A stretch of DNA of 64,000 bases from NCBI RefSeq assembly GCF_004005845.1, contig NZ_SADE01000001.1, positions 496,001-560,000 on the forward strand, read 5' to 3'. Position numbers and translations under genes: made by a program. Source of the DNA: Hwanghaeella grinnelliae. GTDB taxonomy: Bacteria > Pseudomonadota > Alphaproteobacteria > UBA8366 > Aestuariispiraceae. Below, one piece after another: positions 1-7,418 of this stretch (position 1 is its first letter; each line of letters opens with the position of its first letter). Below the pieces are notes generated by a model, which was not told the DNA's origin, did no database searches, and saw only the letters and a list, made by a program, of their open reading frames with translations.

Positions 1-935
1 CCCATGACACGCGCCACATCCCCAAAGCGGGCCGGATTGGCAATCAGATTGAACCGCGCCGCATGCGGCAGGCAGACCGCATTGGCCAATCCATGCGGCA
101 CCGGATAGCGACTGCCCAGCACCATGGCCATGCAATGCACGTTGCCCAGCCCCGTCGTACCGAAGGACAGTGCCGCCAGCGCCGAGCCGTTTTGCATGCC
201 GAGCGCAGCCTGTGTGTTCTCCCGGTTGGCCACATAGGGGCGAATGTTTTCGCTGATCAACCGCATGGCATGAAGATTCACCGCATCGGACCAGGGGTTC
301 GCCAGTTTGGACAGGTAGCTTTCGAAGGCATGCACGAAGGCATCCACCCCGGCATGGACCGCTACATGGGCCGGCACGGTGCTGATCGCCAGCGGGTCGA
401 GGATGGCATGCATCGCCGGGCCAAAACGGGCATGGCGGATCGCCATTTTCACATTACGCGCGGTATCGGTGATGACCGCCGCGCCGGAAACCTCCGACCC
501 CGTTCCTGCGGTGCTGGGAATGGCGATCAAGGGGAGTGGCGCAATCGAGAACCTGTCCACCCCTTCAAGGTCGGCGACCACGCCGCCATTGGTGGCCAGG
601 ATGCCAATGGTCTTGGCCACGTCGATGGCGCTGCCACCGCCGAGCGCGATGATCGCTTCTGACTTTTGGGTTTGGCATAGGGCAGCGCCGGCGACGACCG
701 ACTTGTCCTTCGGTTCCGGGTCGATTTCGCTGAACTGGGTCAGAGTGACGCCCGCCGCTTCGGCGACTGCGGCGATGCGTGTCATGATCTTGCTGTCGAC
801 CAGGGCCGGATCGACCACGCAGAGCACATTGCGCCAGCCGCCGTCGCCGAGAATATCCCGCAGTCCATCGATTGCGTTGACGCCGAAGCGGACCTGCGTC
901 GGGCAGGAAAAGAAACCGGTTTTTTGGAGTGTCAT
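1..935 (-). CDS. Iron-containing alcohol dehydrogenase (C-terminus cut by window edge)
   Basis: The reading frame opens at an ATG at 935 and runs off the left edge without a stop, giving about 311 residues of a family normally near 380. It has the nucleotide-binding signature GGGSAIDVAK near residue 100, the AGTGSE motif near residue 145, and the metal-binding pattern DAFVHAFES near residue 200. The later histidine region (NVHCMA and VPHGLANAV) follows. These are hallmarks of group III Fe-dependent alcohol dehydrogenases and maleylacetate reductases, which reduce or oxidise alcohols and aldehydes with NAD(P). The substrate cannot be read from sequence. It lies downstream of a TauD-type dioxygenase on the same strand, with about 160 bases between them. 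Confidence 0.88.
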   Translation of the reverse strand, partial: MTLQKTGFFSCPTQVRFGVNAIDGLRDILGDGGWRNVLCVVDPALVDSKIMTRIAAVAEAAGVTLTQFSEIDPEPKDKSVVAGAALCQTQKSEAIIALGGGSAIDVAKTIGILATNGGVVADLEGVDRFSIAPLPLIAIPSTAGTGSEVSGAAVITDTARNVKMAIRHARFGPAMHAILDPLAISTVPAHVAVHAGVDAFVHAFESYLSKLANPWSDAVNLHAMRLISENIRPYVANRENTQAALGMQNGSALAALSFGTTGLGNVHCMAMVLGSRYPVPHGLANAVCLPHAARFNLIANPARFGDVARVM

Positions 936-1032
936 GGCGGGGCCTTTATGGTGTGGATTGGGATGCGTTTCCTTGCGGGGGTTATCGTAAGAACCGACCC
1001 CCTTTTCTTATCCACCCAGTAGAAAGCCGAAG

Positions 1033-1060
1033 TCGGCGGGCGACAATGCCGTCCCGCCGA
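1033..1060 (-). terminator. Possible terminator after the TauD/TfdA dioxygenase gene
   Basis: A perfect 8-base inverted repeat (TCGGCGGG and CCCGCCGA) with a 12-base loop lies just downstream of the dioxygenase stop codon. The tract after the stem on the minus strand is pyrimidine-rich but has no clean T-run, so termination is only probable. A second hairpin, GGGGGTT paired with AACC..CCCCC, lies near 975-1001. Confidence 0.4.
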
Positions 1061-1096
1061 ATAGTGTTGTTTCCAATGATAGAGGTCTGCCGCGGT

Positions 1097-2077
1097 TTAC
1101 GCCGCTTCCTCTTTCACGTTTTCCATTGCGTGTAGGGTGACGCGCCACATCTCGCGTTGATGGGCGTCACTGTCGAAACCGGTCGCCGCATGCAAGGTGC
1201 AGCGGTTGTCCCAAACGACAATATCACCGGGGGACCAAGACCATTTCACGGTGAATTCCGGCCCGGTCACGAAGGGTAGCAGGTTGCGGTAGAGGGCGAC
1301 GCTTTCGTCCTCCACACCTTCCAGATCCCAAAGGTCCAGCTGTTCCTGGGAAATGGTCGCGCCCTTCGGCACCAGGGCGGCGGTGGAACTGTTCAAACCG
1401 TAAAGTGCCGGCTTTCCTGTTTCCGGATGGATCAGGACGACGGGCTGGCGATAGGGTGGGTTGGCCGCACGCTCTTCGGGCGTCAGTACCGGATAGCCCG
1501 GCGTGTAGAGGCTGATCTTCTTGTCGTGATGTGCCTGGGACATGACCGCTTCCATGCCCAGCAGTTTTTCGCGGGTTGCCGCATCCAACCGCTCGAAGGC
1601 GGTGCCGGCATCGGCGAACAGGGTTTCACCCCCACTGGGCGGGGTCTGCCGGCAATGCAGCACCGACCCGATCGTTGGCGTCGCACTGCCGATATCCGTA
1701 TGCCAGACCGGGCGGTGCGTCGTTGTGTCATAGCGCATATCCGCATCGTTCTTCAGCGCCGGCACATCCGATTGCTGGGCTATCGCACGGCCCTGTTCGT
1801 CACGAATATTTCCAATGCGCAGGATTTGCGTGCCGTCGACCATCATCAAGTCCCGGCCCGCGATCGGACGCACTTCAATCGCGCCGAAGACCTCGGCCCA
1901 GTTCAGCATGCCATCGGCGGTCAGCCCGGTCAGTTCATCCCCGCGCAGGGCGAGCAGTCCGCCATGCTTCTGCCACAGGGAAAAGGCCTGTTGCCGGAAA
2001 TCAGGGTCACTCAAATCGCTGAGTCGGACATCCTCGATCAGACATCCAAATTCCCCGTTCAACGGTACACCCTGCAT
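1097..2077 (-). CDS. TauD/TfdA family Fe(II)/2-oxoglutarate dioxygenase
   Basis: A 326-residue protein of normal length for the taurine/2,4-D dioxygenase family. These enzymes hydroxylate a substrate while decarboxylating 2-oxoglutarate. The iron-binding HxD is visible in RPVWHTDIG near residue 127, the second histidine in NRCTLHAATG near residue 295, and the 2-oxoglutarate-binding arginine in REMWRVTLH near residue 310. The ATG start is preceded by AGGAG at good spacing. The substrate (taurine, another sulfonate, or a different carboxylate) cannot be decided. The alcohol dehydrogenase gene downstream may take the product, but this is inference from neighbourhood only. Confidence 0.9.
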   Translation of the reverse strand: MQGVPLNGEFGCLIEDVRLSDLSDPDFRQQAFSLWQKHGGLLALRGDELTGLTADGMLNWAEVFGAIEVRPIAGRDLMMVDGTQILRIGNIRDEQGRAIAQQSDVPALKNDADMRYDTTTHRPVWHTDIGSATPTIGSVLHCRQTPPSGGETLFADAGTAFERLDAATREKLLGMEAVMSQAHHDKKISLYTPGYPVLTPEERAANPPYRQPVVLIHPETGKPALYGLNSSTAALVPKGATISQEQLDLWDLEGVEDESVALYRNLLPFVTGPEFTVKWSWSPGDIVVWDNRCTLHAATGFDSDAHQREMWRVTLHAMENVKEEAA

Positions 2078-2178
2078 CGGCTCGCTCCTAAAATCCGTGG
2101 AGCAACCAGCTTAGCAATGGATTTTGCTGCGGCGCAATAGACGCTTTGCAATGATCTGGATATGAAAACCGGGCGCGG

Positions 2179-3360
2179 TCATGTAGGGGATGCGGCTTGG
2201 GGTGCTTCATTCTCGTTCCCTTCCGCTTCCAGGTCTTCCGTGCGCATGGCATGCCATTCCTTGATGACGGCATTCGCCGTGATCAGGATCGGCACAGCCA
2301 GCAACGCGCCGGCCACGCCCCATAGCCAAGTCCAGGCCAGCATGGACAGAAAGACGGATATGGGGTGCAAGGTGAACCGACGCCCCAATATGGTGGGGGA
2401 AATGAAATATCCCTCACCTGCGGTAATCGCAGCATAGGTCAAAGGCGGCGCCAGGATAGAGAGCCAATCATGGAACGTCAGCAAGGCGGCGATGCCGATG
2501 GCGCCGGTTGTTACCACCGGGCCCAGATAGGGGATGAAGCCCAGCACGAATGCCATCGCCCCCCATAAGAGCGCGTTCGGCATGCCCCAGGCCGCCATGG
2601 CGGCGGCGGTCAGGCAGCCGACGGTGAATTGGATCAGCGCGACCGTGGCCAGGTAATGGGCTGCCTTGGTCTGCACCGATATGAACAGTTGCGACAGTTG
2701 ACGGCGCCGGTCCTGCCGCGCCACGCGCCTCAAAATGTCGGTCACCGCCCGGCGGCCGCCGGATAACAGGAAAAACAGCAGCGCCAGGGTGATGCCGGTC
2801 TGTGCGATGGTTTGCCAAGTATAGGAGAGCAACAGGTCCGACAGGCTGGTATCGCCGACGACGACGGATCGTTCGTCCTTGGGCGAGACCCGTGCCAGCT
2901 CATTGATCTTTTCGGACGCTTCCTTGGCTTCCTCGATGGTTTCCCGGAACGGCCAGACGCGATACTCGATTTCCCGCACCGCGCTGGGGATGCGCGAAAT
3001 CCAGTCCGATGCCGGTTCGGCCAGTAAGTGGAAGGCAACGAACAGCGAGGATAGCAGGCCGAACAGCACCACGGCCGCGCCCAACCAATCCGGCAACCCG
3101 ACGCGGCGCAGCCCGATGATCACCGGGCTCAACACCAGCGAGAGATAGACGGCAAACAGGATCGGCAGAACCAATTCCGCCGCGAAATACAGCGTATAGG
3201 CCGCCGCGAGCCCAAACAGTCCATAGACCGCCTTGCGCTGCCAATCATTTATGTCCTGGGCATTGACTTCCTTTTGCCCAGGCGCCGCCGAAGGTGGCTG
3301 CTGCGGTTGTATGTCCGGCCCGGCACCATCCGTGCCGGCGCTCTCCCCAGTTGGCTGCAC
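2179..3360 (-). CDS. AI-2E family (PerM-type) membrane transporter
   Basis: A 393-residue integral membrane protein with a Pro/Gln-rich cytoplasmic N-terminus of about 40 residues. Hydrophobic segments lie at about 45-110, a soluble loop at about 115-180, and a C-terminal membrane block contains GFIPYLGP and PTILGRR. These motifs mark the AI-2E/UPF0118 family, whose members export autoinducer-2 in some species or act in sodium/proton antiport. The start is GTG at 3360, supported by AGGAG seven bases upstream. It stands alone, with no quorum-sensing genes nearby, so the transported compound is unknown. Confidence 0.87.
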   Translation of the reverse strand: MQPTGESAGTDGAGPDIQPQQPPSAAPGQKEVNAQDINDWQRKAVYGLFGLAAAYTLYFAAELVLPILFAVYLSLVLSPVIIGLRRVGLPDWLGAAVVLFGLLSSLFVAFHLLAEPASDWISRIPSAVREIEYRVWPFRETIEEAKEASEKINELARVSPKDERSVVVGDTSLSDLLLSYTWQTIAQTGITLALLFFLLSGGRRAVTDILRRVARQDRRRQLSQLFISVQTKAAHYLATVALIQFTVGCLTAAAMAAWGMPNALLWGAMAFVLGFIPYLGPVVTTGAIGIAALLTFHDWLSILAPPLTYAAITAGEGYFISPTILGRRFTLHPISVFLSMLAWTWLWGVAGALLAVPILITANAVIKEWHAMRTEDLEAEGNENEAPQAASPT

Positions 3361-3460
3361 CGCCGTCTCCTAGAAAATTCATGCTCATATGAGAAACGCA
3401 TGAACCGGGTGGGGGTTGCGGCGGCGGCCCGGCGGAACCGCCGGACGGGGGGAGGGACTG

Positions 3461-4558
3461 TCATCCCGCGGACTGTCGGTCCCGTGCCGGCTTTTTACGG
3501 CGTTTGAGATGCAGCCATAACCCGCTGATCACGAACCCCGCCGGTGTCAGCGCCAGGACGATCCAGAACACCCGGACGACCGGGCCGGCGAAGGTGCCCA
3601 CATGGATCTGATATTTCATATGCCACAGCCATGTGGCCAGGGTGACGTCTCGTCCGTCCTGGACATGCAGGACGCGCGCTGGTTGGTCGCCGATCCAGAC
3701 CTTCGTCGGCATGGTCTGCCCTTCGGCGAAGTAGGTCATGATGGCGGGGCCTCCCTTCCTGTCCGGCGGGCGGATCGTGCGCAGATCCGCATTGGCCGTG
3801 GCGGGGACGGCGGCGGCGAGTGAGAGGGCCGCGCGCAGATCCTCAAGCGGGGCGAGCCCCTCGAATTTGGGCGGATTTTCCTGCGCGACCTCGCTGAAGG
3901 TGAGGGTTTCCAGAACCCATTGCATTGGATTGTGCCAATACAAGGCCATCCCGGTATAGGCGACGGTGAGCAACAGAAGCGCGGTCAACACGCCGGTAAG
4001 CTGATGCAGGCGAAGCACCGTCACCACCGTGCTGCGCCCTTTCGGCACGACCAGCCGCTTCAACCGGTTCGGCAGTTTGAGCCAGAGCCACAGTCCGATG
4101 CAAATCTCGAACGCCATGAGAAGCGCGACGACGGAAACGACATGCCGCGTCCAACGCGCGGGTTTTCCTTCCGCCAAATATCGCCGGTGCAGCGCTGTCA
4201 CCCACCCCTGAAAGGTCTCGTTCGGCCTGAAATGAACCAGTATATCCCCGGTATAGGGATCGATATTGACGACACCCTTGCCGCCTGAAAGCCATGCGGT
4301 GTGAGGAAGATTTTCCGCTTCGGCAAGGGTCAGTGCCCAAACCGGAAGGTCCGGGCGCTGCTCTTGGACGCGGTCCAATATCTCGGGCGGCGGCAACGGC
4401 GTCCCGGATGGGGTGACACTCCACCCGCCGGGGGCAAAGGCGCGCTGCAATTCCGGACCGTAGACCAGAATCGCACCGGTGACGCTCGCCAGGATCAGCG
4501 GCACCATCAATACAAGCGTGGTGTAGAAATGTATGGCTTTTATCGATGAATACCGCAT
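3461..4558 (-). CDS. PepSY-associated TM helix protein (iron-uptake reductase type)
   Basis: A 365-residue protein with an N-terminal membrane helix (residues 10-32), a periplasmic PepSY region, and further helices near 140-160, 190-210 and 330-350. Conserved histidines occur at the helix ends (HFYT, HRRYLAEG, HQLTG, WHMKYQIHVG). The family (PiuB and related) is found next to TonB-dependent receptors and is thought to reduce or process iron-chelates at the inner membrane. Its ATG lies 34 bases after the receptor stop on the same strand, so the two probably form one iron-regulated operon. Confidence 0.88.
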   Translation of the reverse strand: MRYSSIKAIHFYTTLVLMVPLILASVTGAILVYGPELQRAFAPGGWSVTPSGTPLPPPEILDRVQEQRPDLPVWALTLAEAENLPHTAWLSGGKGVVNIDPYTGDILVHFRPNETFQGWVTALHRRYLAEGKPARWTRHVVSVVALLMAFEICIGLWLWLKLPNRLKRLVVPKGRSTVVTVLRLHQLTGVLTALLLLTVAYTGMALYWHNPMQWVLETLTFSEVAQENPPKFEGLAPLEDLRAALSLAAAVPATANADLRTIRPPDRKGGPAIMTYFAEGQTMPTKVWIGDQPARVLHVQDGRDVTLATWLWHMKYQIHVGTFAGPVVRVFWIVLALTPAGFVISGLWLHLKRRKKPARDRQSAG

Positions 4559-4592
4559 GACCTGATCGAACCCTTATCCGCTTGCGGCGGCC

Positions 4593-6554
4593 CTAGAACG
4601 TGTAATCCATGCCGAGCCAGACGACCGTGCCCAGTTTGGCGTCGTCGTCGAAGGTTTGGCCGTCGATGGTTTGTCCGAAATCACGTTCGTCCAGCAGGTT
4701 TTCGGCCCGCGCGCGCAGGGTCAGCTTGTCGTTGACCGCATAGCTGGTGCCGATATCCAAACGCGTGAAGCCGGACCGTTCGGTTACCGAGCCGTCGATA
4801 TTGTAGGATTCGAACCCGGTCGTGACATACGCGGCGCCCCAAATCCCCCATTTCTCGGTCGCCCGGTAGTCCAGGCGCAAACTGGCCTGATGTTCCGGCA
4901 CCGGCACGCCATTGCTCCCGAAAAAGACATTGCCGTTGGCGTTCGTGCCGTCCGCCCGCGTCGCTTCAACGTCCAGGATGTGCATGTAGGAGGCGGACAC
5001 CGAAACACTGTCGGTGAGCTGGTCGAATGCCTCAACCTCGATCCCTGTTTGGTCCACCTCCACATTCTGGATGGCGCCGCCGTTTCGGCGCGGGACGTTG
5101 TCCTGGACGATGTTGTACAGGGCGACATCGATATACCCGTTGTGGATGCCCTGATTGATGCCGATTTCCATGGTTTTCGATTCAACGACTTCGTCTTGCG
5201 CGCCGTTCGGGTTCAGGGCGTCCGTGCCGAAGTTTCCGTACTTCTCGAAGAAGCGATTGAAACCGGTCGCGTAGGAAACGCGCAGGCGCGTCTCATCCAA
5301 CACGCTGTAGGATGCGCCGGCCTGATAGGACAGGATGGCGTCATCCTGCAGGTTGTCGGCCTGTTCCACGCCGTTCAGGATGATTTCGTTGTTCAGCCAG
5401 GTGTAACGCAGACCCGCCGTGAGGGTGAGGTTGTCGTTGAACGTGAAGGCGTTCATGGACTTCACGGCATAGTCGTCGAACGAATTGTCGAACGTCTTGT
5501 CGCGTTCATTGAATGTGTGTTTGTACTCCACCCCGACCGTGCCGTCGTAGTCGATCGTGTCGGAAAGGGGCAGCGACAGATTGTGGTCCGCGAACAGGAT
5601 CCGGTTGTCGATGGCGCGGTTCCGGTTCCGGGCCGGCCAGCGCGACCGTGTATTCGTGATGGCGGCGCCGGCTTGCACGCTGTTGATATCGCTCAGCGTG
5701 TGGTCGACCGTCGCCGCGCCCATCCACGATTCCGTGGTGATTTTATTCAGGTCCCCGTTCCGGAAGATATCGGGACGGCTACGGTCGTAGATCGCCAAAA
5801 GCTCGGCGCGCGTGTCTTCGCTGAAATTGAAGCCGAGTTTTCCGACGGTGCCCACAATGTACTGTTTGTCCAGGCTGCTCGGGTCGCCGTCATAGCTGCC
5901 CAGGAAGCCGCTGGCCGCGGCATAATAATCCCAGTCCTCCGTGCTGTCCGCGACTTCGCCTTGCACGATGCCTTCTCGCGCGGTGCTGGCGTCGATACTG
6001 ATCGCCTGGTGGTCCTCGTAGCCGCGGCCGGATTTGATGTTGGTTTGGATGACCCCGCCGTCGCTGCCGTCGCCGTACTGAACGGCGCGCCCGCCCTTTA
6101 GGACGTCGATCTGCTCAACCGCGATGCTTGGCACCAGCGTGTTGTTGTATCCGCCGCCTTCCTGACCCTGGAACTTCAGCGCCGGCAGGCCGTCGATCGA
6201 TTCCGATGCCCCGAAATCGCCGAAGGTACGAACCTTCTTGCTGCTGCCGAAGCGGTCGCCTGCCTCCGGTGAGTTGATCAATCCGCTTGCGTTGTAGCGC
6301 AGCGCATCCGTCGTGTTGACGGGGTTCAGGTTCTGCAGAACCGATCCGCCGACGCCGGATGAAGACCGGCTGCTGTTATAGGCCCTGTCGACCCCTTGCC
6401 GGATCGCCTGTGACGGATGAACGGTCCTGCCCTCGATCACGACCGGGGACAGGGTGAATTCCTCCGACCAAGCCGGTGTTCCGGTGATGGATGCGGTAGC
6501 GACCGATGTGGCCAATGTAAGCTTCCAGCCTAAAGTGCTTATTGCACGACGCAT
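4593..6554 (-). CDS. TonB-dependent outer-membrane receptor
   Basis: A 653-residue receptor. A signal peptide (MRRAISTLGW then a hydrophobic stretch ending near SEE) is followed by a TonB-box-like LSPVVIEG, a plug domain at about residues 40-165, and a 22-strand barrel ending in the aromatic MDYTF terminus. The plug contains VEQIDVLKGGRAVQYGDGS. I chose the ATG at 6554 because AGGGGA lies just upstream; an ATG at 6572 would start before that ribosome site. The ligand is probably a ferric siderophore or heme, given the PepSY partner and Fur-box-like sites upstream. No heme-specific FRAP/NPNL signature was seen, so heme is less favoured. Confidence 0.9.
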   Translation of the reverse strand: MRRAISTLGWKLTLATSVATASITGTPAWSEEFTLSPVVIEGRTVHPSQAIRQGVDRAYNSSRSSSGVGGSVLQNLNPVNTTDALRYNASGLINSPEAGDRFGSSKKVRTFGDFGASESIDGLPALKFQGQEGGGYNNTLVPSIAVEQIDVLKGGRAVQYGDGSDGGVIQTNIKSGRGYEDHQAISIDASTAREGIVQGEVADSTEDWDYYAAASGFLGSYDGDPSSLDKQYIVGTVGKLGFNFSEDTRAELLAIYDRSRPDIFRNGDLNKITTESWMGAATVDHTLSDINSVQAGAAITNTRSRWPARNRNRAIDNRILFADHNLSLPLSDTIDYDGTVGVEYKHTFNERDKTFDNSFDDYAVKSMNAFTFNDNLTLTAGLRYTWLNNEIILNGVEQADNLQDDAILSYQAGASYSVLDETRLRVSYATGFNRFFEKYGNFGTDALNPNGAQDEVVESKTMEIGINQGIHNGYIDVALYNIVQDNVPRRNGGAIQNVEVDQTGIEVEAFDQLTDSVSVSASYMHILDVEATRADGTNANGNVFFGSNGVPVPEHQASLRLDYRATEKWGIWGAAYVTTGFESYNIDGSVTERSGFTRLDIGTSYAVNDKLTLRARAENLLDERDFGQTIDGQTFDDDAKLGTVVWLGMDYTF

Positions 6555-6852
6555 GTGACTTCCCCTCGACATGTATGACGAATGAACGGCCCCTGGATTC
6601 AGGGACCGACATGGGCAGGGGGCGTGGGCCGAATGGGTGGAAGTCGCTGGATACCGGTTGGAATTAAACCGAATTGTCTGGCTGATTGTTTCGAACTGAA
6701 CGCGCTATGCCTGGTCCAGCCCCCGGAACAACGGATCGCGAAGCCACCTCGGCCGCTTCGCCCTTTCCGCCGCCCCGTCGGCAAGCCCAACAGAACGCAG
6801 TCGCACCCCCCACATTTAAGCGAAGGCGGTTTCGAAATACCGCCTTCACAGA

Positions 6853-6867
6853 TGAGAATGAGTATTA
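6853..6867. promoter_or_regulatory. Fur-box-like site 1
   Basis: TGAGAATGAGTATTA resembles the 7-1-7 Fur consensus TGATAATNATTATCA at 11 of 14 informative positions. It lies about 300 bases upstream of the TonB-dependent receptor start. Confidence 0.45.
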
Positions 6868-6876
6868 TTAACATGA

Positions 6877-7029
6877 CAGTTAATCAAGAGTGATTTTGAG
6901 AATTATTCGCAATATTGGGTGTGTGAATCGGATTGCCGCATCGCCGACACGGCCTTCGCCCTCTACAGCGAAGCCGGCGCGGGCGTTGCGGCGCATGTGG
7001 TGGGGAAGGAGGGGAAGCGATTGTACTAG
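6877..7029 (+). pseudogene. Possible remnant of a native gene at the island border
   Basis: One frame is open for about 50 codons to a TAG at 7027-7029 and has no ATG. It reads, in part, RIADTAFALYSEAGAGVAAH, in GC-rich, protein-like codon use. This could be the tail of a host gene whose front part was lost when the A+T-rich island inserted. I do not recognise the family, and a chance open frame is possible. It overlaps Fur-box-like site 2. Confidence 0.25.
6897..6911. promoter_or_regulatory. Fur-box-like site 2
   Basis: TGAGAATTATTCGCA matches the 7-1-7 Fur consensus TGATAATNATTATCA at 12 of 14 informative positions. With site 1 it makes a tandem pair. Both suit iron-dependent repression of the divergent receptor operon, though they are far from its start codon. 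Confidence 0.5.
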
Positions 7030-7344
7030 AAAAGCAAACTGTCACCGTAACCCCGGATTTATGCGGTGGTATGATGGACCGCTATTGCTTGGAACGGCGA
7101 ATGTTTGGGAGGTTGGGAAGACTACTGTACGTCCTTTAAACAATCGTCCAAAACAGCAGATAGTTTCCAGCTTAACAACGATTCGAGTAGTTGAAGGCAG
7201 GCGTGCATCATGTGTTGTGATTCTAGCCTGAGTTGAGAACAAGCTTGCAAAAATATCATGCCTCTGAACGAATGTTGTTCAATTCGTGAGAGATCAACAA
7301 CGTATTGAATTGAATAAAAGAAGTTTAACCTGAAGTGTGGTTTT

Positions 7345-7385
7345 GGAACCATCGTTCCTAAGATTCGAGCTGACAATTTTATAAT
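7345..7385 (+). promoter_or_regulatory. Candidate promoter and operator of the GHKL / REC-HEPN operon
   Basis: A perfect palindrome GGAAC-CATC-GTTCC occupies 7345-7358. A TATAAT hexamer lies at 7380-7385, 33 bases before the ATG of the GHKL gene. No good -35 box is visible at standard spacing, so expression may need an activator or the palindrome may be an operator. Confidence 0.35.
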
Positions 7386-7418
7386 CGGCTTCGAGATCCA
7401 GTTAAACTTGGTGCTCAA

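Larger units (their letters stand above)
6555..7418. other. Long gene-free stretch at the left edge of the accessory island
   Basis: About 860 bases with no convincing gene. The first part (to about 7020) has the GC-rich composition of the host chromosome and holds two Fur-box-like sites and a possible gene remnant. After about 7030 the sequence becomes visibly A+T-rich and stays so to about 12.13 kb. The last 100 bases hold a TATAAT and a palindrome that may be the promoter of the GHKL gene. No tRNA, integrase or direct repeat marking an attachment site was found. Confidence 0.6.

Noticed and set aside
4656-6101. Long open frame on the plus strand opposite the TonB-dependent receptor
   Set aside because: It lies wholly inside the receptor gene on the opposite strand; long antisense frames are common in GC-rich genes and its translation has no family features.
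6890-7231. 113-codon frame on the plus strand before the GHKL gene
   Set aside because: It crosses the composition border between host and island and its translation is rich in Arg/Pro runs without any domain features.
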